54,190 bases of DNA, from the NCBI GenBank assembly GCA_910575625.1, contig CAJTFD010000019.1:1-54190 (forward strand), written 5' to 3'. The notes under the pieces are model-generated. The model was not told where the DNA came from and ran no database searches. It saw only the letters and a list, made by a program, of their open reading frames with translations. How positions within the stretch are numbered: position 1 is the stretch's first letter; the number at the start of each line of letters is the position of its first letter. The position numbers were made by a program, and so were the translations under genes. The DNA is from Clostridia bacterium. GTDB taxonomy: Bacteria; Bacillota; Clostridia; Lachnospirales; Lachnospiraceae. Positions 34,530 through 43,348 of this stretch are shown in pieces.

Positions 34530-35850
34530 TGTAAATAAGTTTGTGTTTTTGGAAATAAATGGCTCCTTTTTGGTAAGGATTAGGATATGGAAATTCTTAT
34601 CGAAAAGGAGTGTTTTGATGCCAGTAGCAAAGGAACAAATTCGACAGATCATCTCAGAAAACAACTTAAGCAGCGTCGCCGATGTCTATGCCCTCCTTCG
34701 GGACAGTTTCAAAGACATCTTGCAGGAACTCATGGAGGCAGAGCTGGACGCCACCCTCGGTTATGAGAAAAACCGTAAGGGGGATTTACAGACAGACAAC
34801 AAACGCAATGGGCATTCCCCAAAGGACCTCAAGAGCCAGTATGGGGAGTTCCAGATTGACGTGCCTAGGGACCGGAATGGGGAGTTTGAGCCAAAGCTGA
34901 TACCAAAATACCAGCGCGACATCTCCGGGATTGAAGAAAAGGTGATCTCCCTGTATGCGCGGGGGATGAGCACCAGGGACATCCACGACCAGCTGAATGA
35001 CCTGTATGGGATCGAACTGTCTGCAGAAATGGTCAGCAAGATCACAGACAAAATCCTCCCGCAGGTCAAAGAATGGCAGTCACGCCCCCTGAACCCGGTA
35101 TACCCGTTTGTATTCATGGACTGCATCCATTACAAAGCCCGGGAGGATGGGCGGATATCAAGCCGTGCAGCCTATGTTGTGCTGGGTGTGACGGCAGAGG
35201 GTTACAAGGAGATACTGAGCATTACTGTCGGGGCAAACGAAACGAGCAAGTTCTGGCTGGGAATGCTGAACGACCTGCATGACCGCGGAGTGAAAGATGT
35301 GCTGTTTTTCTGCGTGGACGGGCTGCCAGGGTTTAAAGAGGCAATACAGGCGGTATTCCCCAAAGCGGAGATACAAAGGTGCGTCATCCACATGCTGCGC
35401 AACTCATTCAAATATGTCAGTTACAAAGACCTGAAGAAATTTGCCTCTGAATTTTAAAGCCGTCTACAATGCCCCGAACGAGTCGGCCGCCCTTTCAGAG
35501 CTGGAAAACATAAAAGAGATGTGGGGAAAGAAATACCCTTACGCCATCAGCAACTGGGAAAACAATCGGGAAGATGTCAGCTCTTTCTTCCAGTTCCCGG
35601 ATGACATCCGCCGGATCATGTACACCACGGACATCATAGAAGGGCTGGACCGCCAGTACCGTAAAGTGACCAAGACAAAAAGCGTATTCCCCAGTGACAC
35701 GTCTTTGGAGAAAATGCTGTACCTGGCGAGCCAGAATGTAACAAAGAAATGGACCCAGAGATACCGGAACTGGGATCAGGTCTTGAACCAGCTGATCGTC
35801 CTATATGGGGAACGTCTCACGGAATATCTGTAAAAAAGACCGGGATGGCA
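34530..35850 (+). mobile_element. IS256-family element, copy B
   Basis: The left end GGTAGTGTAAATAAGTTTGT begins at about 34527 and is near-identical to the end of the third copy at 40851 (read on the minus strand). A matching right-end repeat was not found after the transposase stop at 35833, so the right side is probably deleted. A 92-bp piece of a relative lies at 17341. Confidence 0.7.
34618..35833 (+). pseudogene. IS256-family (mutator) transposase, one frameshift
   Basis: Start ATG at 34618 after AAAAGGAG. N-terminal VADVYALLRDSFKDILQELM; mutator-type DDE core with MDCIHYKAR (Asp), FFCVDGLPGFKEAI (Asp) and, in the second frame, MYTTDIIEGLDRQYRKVTKT (Glu). The frame breaks near 35450: KKFASEF-stop versus the expected ASDLKAVYNAP, one base extra. 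The two frames together give about 400 residues, the normal size. Transposition would need the frame restored. Confidence 0.85.
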
Positions 35851-36115
35851 ACATTTGAAAACCCTGCCATCCCAGCCTTATTCCATCGGCATTTATATTA
35901 TTGCCAGAATATCCCATCCTTATTCCGGAGGCCGGGTGTGGGCAGAACCCACGGAAAGGGCAATAATAAAATGCCTGTTTGCCATATAAAAAAACGAAAA
36001 AAATGTATAGGTTTCGTCTGAATGGTTATAGTATAAATAGAAGAAATAATTCGACAGTCCCAAAAACATAAAACCGACAAAAACCTCTTACATATCTAAT
36101 TCTTATCAGGAAAGT
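35834..36115. other. Gap after IS256-type transposase
   Basis: No coding signal. It contains an inverted repeat GGGATGGCA/TGCCATCCC (35842-35875), possibly a terminator of the transposase gene, and AT-rich sequence. Confidence 0.4.
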
Positions 36116-36340
36116 CTAAAATCCATAGACACAAGATTTTTTACAGCCTTCATCATGGTCCATAAAGATCACCCCATCGGATAGCACATTCCCTGTATTC
36201 TGATGGGGCAGGATCCCACTCTTGCCTAAGACGTCACACATGGACCGTCCCAGATACTCTCCAACATCTATCATACCAAACGTATCCAGGCTATATCTTT
36301 TTCTATCTTCTTTTTTCTCTCCGTTTATCTTAGTGATCAT
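36116..36340 (-). CDS. Hypothetical 74-residue protein
   Basis: Not recognised. It reads MITKINGEKKEDRKRYSLDT, then FGMIDVGEYLGRSMCDVLGK and ends DHDEGCKKSCVYGF. It has three Cys and an acidic/basic mix, no membrane segment. It is the last frame of the Rpn-module run (38434 to 36116), 63 bp after the LPD28-like gene; it may be a real small gene or a degraded one. Confidence 0.35.
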   Translation of the reverse strand: MITKINGEKKEDRKRYSLDTFGMIDVGEYLGRSMCDVLGKSGILPHQNTGNVLSDGVIFMDHDEGCKKSCVYGF

Positions 36341-36403
36341 ATGTTGTCCTCCGTATATCTTTTTGATACACCATCCTATCCTACATATTTTTCCAACTGA
36401 TCT

Positions 36404-37006
36404 TCATACAGCTGATCTCTTTATAAATGCATCTGGATCACCTTCCTCATAACGTTCTCTTTCCTGCCGCTCCCTCCATAACAGTTCCTTCAAGTCTTCC
36501 TGCTCATGTGGCAAGTAGCGGAGGGAAACGAGTTTACCATATTCCATATCTGGATAAGATCCAGGCATTGCATCCACTCCCATCATACGTTCGCCGCGTT
36601 CGTACTGCAACATTACTGTCTCAGCAGACAATCCTACAGACTGTATATGTCTATAATGCGCCTGATAGTCCAACACATATATATCCCCTATGACAGTATT
36701 TGCTACAACTCTTTTTACCTTGATAGCGAGAGCGAGCACAGGGTCGCTGGTCTGCTCCACATAAAAATTAAAGATATCATTTGCACTCGTGCCTTTCAGG
36801 AATACATCCCGTTCACATAAAAGCCACGTCCCTGCTGTCCTGCACAGCCATATGAAGAATCTATCCCGCACAGTCTGCTGGCCCGCAGCTTCCAATAAGA
36901 TCTTTTTATCGATATCAAAGTCAGACTGGTAATGCCTCGTATGTCCCTGTACCACACGTCCCATGAGATCTATCATATCTATATCGCTAAATTTTATCTT
37001 ATACAT
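36404..37006 (-). CDS. LPD28-like domain protein
   Basis: A 200-residue soluble protein. Segments RDRFFIWLCRTAGTWLLCER, VFLKGTSANDIFNFYVEQTS and DPVLALAIKV, and later YPDMEYGKLVSLRYLPHEQE, match my memory of the LPD28 domain (large polyvalent protein-associated domain, found in conjugative-element proteins). The start ATG at 37006 overlaps the end of the upstream partner gene by 8 bp, so the two are translationally coupled. Biochemical function of LPD28 is unknown. A copy is not present next to the first Rpn-like module. Confidence 0.5.
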   Translation of the reverse strand: MYKIKFSDIDMIDLMGRVVQGHTRHYQSDFDIDKKILLEAAGQQTVRDRFFIWLCRTAGTWLLCERDVFLKGTSANDIFNFYVEQTSDPVLALAIKVKRVVANTVIGDIYVLDYQAHYRHIQSVGLSAETVMLQYERGERMMGVDAMPGSYPDMEYGKLVSLRYLPHEQEDLKELLWRERQERERYEEGDPDAFIKRSAV

Positions 37007-37457
37007 GATCCGTATCTCTTTTCATAATACGATTGATCTCCCTTTTCTCTTTATGGCAGATGCGCGCTGACAGTCCATCCAATATCTTTTTATCTTCCCA
37101 CAATCCGGCTGTGTAACGGTCTCCATCCGCTTGCTCGGACGCTCCTTCCGCCTCCAGGTCTATCCCTGCTTCTTTTAAGAACCCTTGATTCCAGCCCCTG
37201 ACGGTCTCAACTGCATCATACAAGGTATATGTTTCCCAATAGATATCATCTGCTCTATAACACAGGTCACCCCGGTATAATCTCCCATCCTTGTGTCCCA
37301 GTAGGTATCCATGCCCTTCCATATACCCGACTAACCTGTCCCCTTCTATTTCTGACATCGGGAATGTGGATTCCAGGAACTCTATAAACTCTTTTCCATT
37401 GTCAAGATACCTCAGACCTGATCCATCAATTTTTTTGATAAACTCCATAGTTTCCAC
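36999..37457 (-). CDS. Conserved partner of Rpn-like gene, copy 2
   Basis: Paralogue of the product at 22872-23246, with a longer C-terminus (LSARICHKEKREINRIMKRD). Shared core as described there (EGDRLVGYMEGHGYLLGHKD and others). Start: by alignment with copy 1 the initiator is GTG at 37457, 4 bp after GAGGAGG, rather than the ATG at 37448 or the more upstream ATG at 37496. Lies between the Rpn-like gene and the LPD28-like gene. Function unknown. Confidence 0.65.
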   Translation of the reverse strand: METMEFIKKIDGSGLRYLDNGKEFIEFLESTFPMSEIEGDRLVGYMEGHGYLLGHKDGRLYRGDLCYRADDIYWETYTLYDAVETVRGWNQGFLKEAGIDLEAEGASEQADGDRYTAGLWEDKKILDGLSARICHKEKREINRIMKRDTDHV

Positions 37458-37495
37458 CTTTCCTCCTCTCTGATAAACTATTTTTTTGCACAACA

Positions 37496-37533
37496 AAAAT
37501 AGGGTAAAAGACCTTGGAAGATCTCTTACCCCG
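37496..37533 (-). terminator. Terminator of Rpn-like gene, copy 2
   Basis: GGGTAA-A-AGACCT ... AGATCT-C-TTACCC with one mismatch, followed on the minus strand by ATTTTTG. Conserved with 23283-23320. Confidence 0.65.
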
Positions 37534-37574
37534 TATCATGATCCATATCATTTTTAAATAGATTTAGGTAACAT

Positions 37575-38434
37575 TCACCTTACAGCCGCCATCTCACTAT
37601 CGATCCATTCCTTTACTATTGCCATGCTAACTTCGAGCAGCTCCGCAATCGTACTGGCAGGATATCCTTTTTTGTGCATATTATAGGCCATCGTTCTCTT
37701 CGCATCCAGTTCTCCTTCTGCGTAAATCATTTCGCTGACTTCACACATGATCTCGTAACCTCCTTCCTCACATTTCAAAAAATGCACCCTTTTTGACAGA
37801 TCACCTTGGCTCATATCATCTGGGTCTGCCGTTTTAAAATACTGCATCAGTCTTGCTGTCTCTGAACCATCGTCGACTGCGGCATTCACATACAAGATAT
37901 GCTGGCCGTCGTCGTATCGCACTCCTGTTCCCTTAAAATATTTTTCAACCTGATAGCTTGTCTGTCCTGCTTTCCATAAGTCTTTCTCGCTTATGTATAT
38001 GATGTACACATCCGGAAGGTCAGCATACGTTTTCCCTTTCATGAGATATTCGCTATCGACCATCGCTCCATAAAATCTCGTGCGCCGGGCATGGTCGATG
38101 GTATCAGCCCTCTGTATCTCCAGATTGAAAAGCCTCCCGCTGCCGTCCTCGGCTAGTATATCCAATATCGCATCATGGGATGTGACCTTAGACACGCGAT
38201 ATTGTGAGCGCACTTCCAATACTGTCAAGTCCCTGATTCCCGTCAGGATTCTCAATACATGCTGACAGGCCGCTTTATCATTCAATGCCATGACATAAAT
38301 ATATTGCTTAAAAGATTAAATCTCCTCGCTTGGACTACAAGTCTTTCTTTTTTTGCAATACTTCCCAGGTCATCTGTATTTCCAGGGTCCATAGATATCT
38401 TTTTTATATTTGTGATCTGTTGTCCGTCTCCCAT
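37575..38434 (-). pseudogene. Rpn-family PD-(D/E)XK nuclease/transposase-like gene, copy 2, one frameshift
   Basis: Same family as 23342-24238. The core DAILDILAEDGSGRLFNLEI-Q and HARRTRFYGAMVDSEYLMKG is in one open frame from 38291. Upstream, ATG at 38434 behind GGAGGG starts MGDGQQITNIKKISMDPGNT and continues NLLSNIFMS, where one base is missing near 38293 (copy 1 has GTGGCA-type sequence where copy 2 has TGGCA). The break site differs from those in copy 1. Initiation at the internal ATG 38291 would give a protein lacking about 47 residues. Confidence 0.75.
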
Positions 38435-38800
38435 GTCATCCCTCCGCCTTTTCATGATCCATCTCTGTGCGCATTATCGGAGCACATATCTTTTACATCC
38501 ATTATATATAAATCCTCCGAAAATGTATAGCCTCAATATTTCTGAGCTTTCATCTGGGCATACCGTATTTTAATGATACGGATATATTTTCTATGTCAGT
38601 CCAGTGACAAGGCTCTTGATCCTTCATAAAACAGTTTTTAGGCCGTGTAAGCTCTGTGTAATGAGTCCTATCAATCCCCTTTGCAATATCATGATTTCTG
38701 GAATTTTACCAGTATATCGCTGCGGCGGAAAGGATATAAAGATCCGCAGGAGCAGCTTTCATTTATACTACCCTGCGGATTAAACTGTACCCTTTGTCAA
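38435..38800. other. Non-coding gap between Rpn-like module and IS3-type element
   Basis: No coding frame with family signal. One inverted repeat, ATCCGCAGG/CCTGCGGAT (38742-38780), lies near the left end of the IS3-type element. The promoter of the Rpn-like module should lie just right of 38434. Confidence 0.4.
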
Positions 38801-38859
38801 GGACAAATTTTTTGACCCCATGGGTATAGGGTCATATTCCATGTCCATAAGTGTGGTAT

Positions 38860-39836
38860 TTAGTTGTCGTTTGGTTCTTCGTATTCTGGAATGGGCGGAA
38901 TGTTTTCCACTGGCAGCGGATATTCACCTGTCATTATATACTGGTAATACTCATTTGGCGCCAGGCGGGCAAGCTGCCACTGGTAACGTTCGTTATTATA
39001 ATAATCCATCCAGTCGTCTATCACTGCCTTTACTTCATCAAATGTCTGGCATCCTGAAATTTCAATCTCGTCTTTCATATGGCCGAAGAAGCTTTCCTGC
39101 GGGGCATTGTCCCAGCAGTTCCCTTTCCTTGACATGGACTGCCGCAGGCTGCTGTCTTTCAATATATCTATATAGCTGTAGCTTGTATAATGGCATCCCT
39201 GGTCGCTGTGGAGCAGCGTTCTGGTCCTAAGCTCCGCCCCATGGTCCCGGATAAGGATATCCACGGTTTCCAGGACAAAATCAACTTCCAGAGAAGGGCT
39301 GGTGACATACGCCAGAACCTGCTTTGTGAATGCATCCAATACCGTTGACAGATAGGCAAAGATCCCATTGTATGGAAGGTATGTAATATCTGTCAGCAGG
39401 ACCATCCGTGGCCCATATTTTCGGAATGCCCTTTTCAGCAGGTTATCCGCCACATTGCTTGTCCGCAGTGCTTTTGCCATCCTCCGGTATGGGTTTGCTT
39501 TCCGGATCGGGCAGGACAGGCCGTATTTATCCATGAGCCTCCGGATTTTTTTCACGTTCATCACCACTGGCGGATCCCTGTGCAGCAGGGACATATAGAT
39601 GCTGCGTGCGCCTTTCTGGTATCCCCTGTGGCGGTATGCTTCCAGGATTGATTCAAAATCTTCACGGTCCCGCGTTTCCCGTTTTCCCTTGCCCCGGCTG
39701 CTGCCAGCCACCGGTAATAGCCAGACCTGGAAACCCCGGCAGTTTCACACAGTTCAGAGACAGTCAGGATATTCCCGTCACTGGAAAGGATGGAATGGAT
39801 CGCCTCAAACCTTACAGATGGCTGTTCCAGTATCAT
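38860..39836 (-). pseudogene. IS3-family transposase orfB, one frameshift
   Basis: Two overlapping frames. 39836-39561 starts MILEQPSVRFEAIHSILSSD with the helix-turn-helix ELCETAGVSRSGYYRWL. The second frame, from about 39711, holds the integrase core: LLTDITYLPYNG (Asp), LLHSDQGCHYTS (Asp) and CWDNAPQESFFGHMKDE (Glu). The frame changes at the G/C-rich stretch near 39670-39700; one base would join them. The C-terminus ends EYEEPNDN. Confidence 0.8.
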
Positions 39837-40255
39837 TGCTTCCGCCCTCCCGTACTGTCCGTCTTTATAATTTTTTTTATAAACTCAAGTTCCTGGCGCA
39901 GGTATAGGACCTCGCACTGCATGGCAGCCATTGCATCTTCCGGGGGCATGCGGCTGTAATCTGCATCTTCCGGGTGTTTCCTGTGTGAATGGTACCCCTC
40001 ATGCAGGCCGCCGGGTGCAGACGCCTCTTTTGGGATGCGCTTTGACAGGTTTTTGATACGGCTTGTGCCAAGGATATCCACGTCATAGCCTGCTTCCTTA
40101 AAAATACGCCTGGCAGTGATGCCCTGCTGTTTCCTCTCCATAAACATCTCCTTGAATTCCAGGGTGAACCGGATGGAGCTGTTACTTACAAATGATGTGT
40201 ATTTATTTTCCTCTAAAATTTTCACTTCCTCATCGGTGAACGCCTGCGCTCTCAT
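39833..40255 (-). CDS. IS3-family transposase orfA
   Basis: A 140-residue DNA-binding protein. It starts at ATG 40255, five bases after AAAGGAGG (MRAQAFTDEEVKILEENKYT). An HTH_Tnp-like region (TLEFKEMFMERKQQGITARR, IFKEAGYDV) precedes a linker and a C-terminal leucine-zipper-like helix (MQCEVLYLRQELEFIKKIIK) used for multimerisation in IS3 transposases. Its stop overlaps the orfB start (ATGA), as is usual for this group, where frameshifting can make an OrfAB fusion. Confidence 0.8.
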   Translation of the reverse strand: MRAQAFTDEEVKILEENKYTSFVSNSSIRFTLEFKEMFMERKQQGITARRIFKEAGYDVDILGTSRIKNLSKRIPKEASAPGGLHEGYHSHRKHPEDADYSRMPPEDAMAAMQCEVLYLRQELEFIKKIIKTDSTGGRKQ

Positions 40256-40490
40256 AAAAACCTCCTTTGCCACAGACCATCATACACCTATGGAAGGAAA
40301 AATTCGATTCCCGGCAGCCGGATGTGGACAACGAAGCTGGAAACATGAGCCACAGTTAGCCAGAGGGGCAGGGAGTGTGTCCACAATACGGGATTTGCTT
40401 TAACAGGGGTACTGTTTGGTGTCCACGAATTGGGATTGGGGCATTTTCCAGTGTCCACAAGATAGGATAGGGGTCAAAATTTATGTCCAC

Positions 40491-40851
40491 ATCTATGAGT
40501 ACATTATACTGAGGACATCGATCGTGAATTCCCCGTACTGACTCCTGAGATTCTTTTTGGAATGTCCATTTCTTTTATTATCTGTCTGGACATCCCCTTT
40601 CTGATTTTTCTGATATCCCAGAGAGGCATCCAGTTCAGCCTCCATTAGTTCCTGGAGGATATCTTTGAAACTGTCTTTCAGGAGAGCGTAGACATCCGCA
40701 ACGCTGTTTAAATTGTTTTGTGCAATAATCTGTCGTATCTGGTCTTTTGCTACTGCCATAAAAAACTCCTTTTCGATAAGAATTGTCATATCTGGATTCT
40801 TACCAGAAAGGAGCCATTTTTTACCAGAAACACAAACTTTTTTACACTACC
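40491..40851 (-). mobile_element. IS256-family element fragment, copy C
   Basis: The left end (GGTAGTGTAAAAAAGTTTGT from 40851 on the minus strand), leader and first 88 codons of the transposase (MAVAKDQIRQIIAQNNLNSV to QYGEFTIDV) remain. The rest is cut at about 40505 beside the IS3-type element. Its outer end cuts the ArdC-like gene. Confidence 0.75.
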
Positions 40852-40923
40852 TTCAAAAGTTCCTTTAAGCCTTCCTCCAGCTTGTCAGTGATCTCTTTTA
40901 CTTTCTGTTTTTGCGTCTGCCAT
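40852..40923 (-). pseudogene. ArdC-like antirestriction protein, N-terminal stub
   Basis: ATG at 40923 behind GAAAGGAAA begins MADAKTESK. One frame over it reads VKEITDKLEEGLKELLK, the N-terminal helix of ArdC-type (ssDNA-binding) proteins of Tn1549-like elements. It is cut by the IS256-type end after about 24 codons. Short, so the call rests on a small match plus position after the SNF2 and PD-(D/E)XK genes. Confidence 0.45.
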
Positions 40924-41064
40924 ATCTATTTTCCTTTCTTTGCATGAAAAAAAGACAATCTGTTATGACTGTCTTTCTTCCCGAAAACAGAAAAAGCAGC
41001 GAATTGTTTTCTCTAACAAAAACAAATTCACTGCTTTACTGTTTGTGTTATTTAGTTACTGTGA

Positions 41065-42009
41065 TTATGCCAGCACAGGCTCTCTTTTTCTAATGACAGC
41101 CTCCACTTCCTCTATGGTCTTTTCCACACATTCTGCTATCTGCTCTAACGTATAGCCTTTCCTGTGCATATTCAAAATAATTTTTTCTTCTCTCTCTGCT
41201 CCGCCTTTTTCTCTAATTCCCTGTGACAAATTACACATGGCGCTCACGTCCTCTCTTATTCTATCATCTACTACAATACTATACTCCTTTTCAATGATTC
41301 CTAATTTTTCATCAACGGTCAGCTCCATTGAAAGCAACGTACTCAGCAAACGATGTAGCTCGTACTTCTCATCATGCTCCGGAAGTTCATTTGATATACC
41401 TATCAGGACAATATTCAGCAGGTCAAGCCTGCCTTTCCACGAATAAGAACCTAACAGCTTATCATCCGTCAGATGCACATAATCCATACTGTTCTCGTCC
41501 ATGCCCATACATACCCATATGGAGAAAACACGTTTTATGTCATTGTAGTTTGTCTTGACAAAATCCCGTTCCTTCTGCGAGGAAACAAGGCGGCTCACAT
41601 AGAAAACTGCCCTGTTCAGGATATGGTAGCTTGTCGGTTCATCCTTCTGTCCTTCCACGTTCACGATAACCTGCGAGATACCGTCTTTCATCCTCACATA
41701 AAAGATAATGTCAAACCGTATAAGCCCCTCGTTTATCTCCGCATTTTCCGTATTCATCCCGACAATGCGCTGCCCGTTTTCTTCTTTTTCAATATTGGTC
41801 AGCCCCGGCTCCACCGGAACCACGCTGATAAATGGCTCTCCCTCGATATAGGATACCACATCTTTCGGGTTCATTCCCTTAAACTCATCAACGGTCTTTA
41901 TCAGAATATGCGCCAGAATGATCTTATTTCCTAAAAGGCGTTTTGCCTTATCATCATACTGTGCGTCCTGGTCTGTTGCGCTGACCGCATTTTTTATTTC
42001 CGTATCCAT
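41065..42009 (-). CDS. PD-(D/E)XK nuclease-family transposase-like protein
   Basis: A 314-residue protein from the ATG at 42009 (MDTEIKNAVSATDQDAQYDD); AAAGGAGG lies 10 bp upstream. The nuclease core GLIRFDIIFYVRMKDG (Asp) ... QVIVNVEGQKDEP (Glu-x-Gln) fits the Rpn/PDDEXK_2 superfamily, followed by LNRAVFYVSRLVSSQKERDF. The C-terminal helix-turn-helix (KIILNMHRKGYTLEQIAECV) parallels the tail of the Rpn-like copies. It is more distant from those two copies than they are from each other. Lies between the SNF2-type gene and the ArdC stub, so it is probably cargo of the conjugative element. Confidence 0.7.
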   Translation of the reverse strand: MDTEIKNAVSATDQDAQYDDKAKRLLGNKIILAHILIKTVDEFKGMNPKDVVSYIEGEPFISVVPVEPGLTNIEKEENGQRIVGMNTENAEINEGLIRFDIIFYVRMKDGISQVIVNVEGQKDEPTSYHILNRAVFYVSRLVSSQKERDFVKTNYNDIKRVFSIWVCMGMDENSMDYVHLTDDKLLGSYSWKGRLDLLNIVLIGISNELPEHDEKYELHRLLSTLLSMELTVDEKLGIIEKEYSIVVDDRIREDVSAMCNLSQGIREKGGAEREEKIILNMHRKGYTLEQIAECVEKTIEEVEAVIRKREPVLA

Positions 42010-42169
42010 CAGCCATAAACCTCCTTTTTGTATGGTAGGAAACGCAAAAGCCATTCCCAAAAGGTATATGACCTCAATGCCATTATACCCCGAAATCCCG
42101 GCTAAATCAATCGGAACTTTTTTTGAAAGCAACGGAACATCTTCTGAAATTTCATTGACCTTATGACTG

Positions 42170-43267
42170 TTACAGCGTTTCTTCCTTCCTTTTCGCTTTT
42201 TCAGTATCAGCCCGATCTGCCCCGGACGCTTGTGCCTTGTATGCCGCCAGCTTCTCTTTTAACGATGCCCGCCGCACAGGCTTGTCAGCCATTGCCGCAG
42301 CAACTCTCAGCCCACCATTCCCCATTGTATAATCACGCCTTGTGTTTTCTACCGGGTATGGTATCGGTGCATTGGCGGCTTTTTCGACTGTTTCTGGTTG
42401 CTCAGAAACGTTTTCCGTCTGCCCTGGCTTCTGGACATCATGTCCAGAAGTTTCCTGCCCTCCGTTTTCTTCCTCCGGCACATCGTCCATGCCAATCGCA
42501 TCATCCCCCTTTTCGTCCATATTGAGCAAGGCATTTAATGCAGATAACCGTTCCTGTTTCTCCACAAGCTCCGCTTCCTGTGCGAACGGCTTTGTGACTT
42601 CCGCTTTTGCGGTTTCAAGCTGTCGCTCCACGGTTTCCAGTTTCGTCTGCGCTTCGGAAAGCTGTTTCGGCATGGATTCCAGGGCGTGGTTGATACGGGC
42701 AATGTTGCCGAGAGGGTCAGAACCGACTTCTAAGTTATGGGAGAGCTGCCCTTTTAAATTCATCACAAATTTGTGATTGAATGAATCAAAGGACACCGCC
42801 ATTTTAAATCCAGCATACTCCCCGACCGTGGCAGGCACATTGACCGTTTTCATCTCCTTGCACATCTCCATAAGGGCGGTTCCGGCTTCTTTTTTATCCG
42901 TATAAGCCTTATCCCCGACTTTCATAAAAAACTGCTCTTTATCTGCCGGGAGATTTGCTTTTGCGGTCTGAATGTCAGCTTCCATGCCCTCTATCCTCTC
43001 TTTCAGAATGGCTATCTGCTGCGGATAGTGCTTTGCAATATTATCCTCAAGTTTATATTTCTGGCTGGTGTGGTTCGCCTTCATCAGTTTCAGCTTTGAT
43101 ACCTGTATGTCGAGATCCATCTTTTCTTTAATATACGGGTTCCCGGTAGCCAGGGCTTTCACCTCCGCATAAGTGAGCGCCGCCTCATCCACGTCCTCAC
43201 AACTGCGCACCGGGGATTTGCTCGTCATGATCTGCCCGATGAATTTCTGCTTATTTTCGATGAGCTG
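42170..43267 (-). pseudogene. SNF2-type helicase of conjugative element, 3' exon after group II intron
   Basis: The C-terminal 365 residues of the large helicase/methylase-like protein of Tn1549-type elements. The exon starts QLIENKQKFIGQIMTSKSPV, followed by RSCEDVDEAALTYAEVKALA, a long coiled-coil region (KLKLMKANHTSQKYKLEDNI) and a basic tail (PVRRASLKEKLAAYKAQ). It is joined in frame to the 5' exon fragment 45719-45621 if the intron is removed. All helicase motifs before motif VI are absent from the window, so no functional protein can result. Confidence 0.75.
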
Positions 43268-43308
43268 GTCGAGTAGGTCAGCGGTATTACTACCGCTTTC
43301 CCCTCTAA

Positions 43309-43342
43309 GAACCGTGCATGAGAGTTTCCCCTCACACGGCTC
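43309..43342 (-). ncRNA. Group II intron domain V
   Basis: A 34-nt catalytic hairpin: GAGCCGTGTGAGG, GGAAAC-type loop, CTCTCATGCACGGTTC. It has the expected length and GAGCCGU/ACGGUUC stem of bacterial domain V. Confidence 0.85.
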
Positions 43343-43348
43343 AAGCAC

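Larger units (their letters stand above)
38801..40490 (-). mobile_element. IS3-family element
   Basis: About 1.7 kb. Ends are imperfect inverted repeats: GGACAAATTTTTTGACCCCA at 38801 and GTGGACATAAATTTTGACCC read from 40490. It contains orfA and orfB on the minus strand. It adjoins a truncated IS256-type copy on the right, so it may have inserted into or recombined with it. Confidence 0.7.

Noticed and set aside
41065..42132. Upstream start at 42132 for the PD-(D/E)XK gene
   Set aside because: The first 41 codons have no family similarity and no ribosome site; the ATG at 42009 with AAAGGAGG upstream matches the usual N-terminus.
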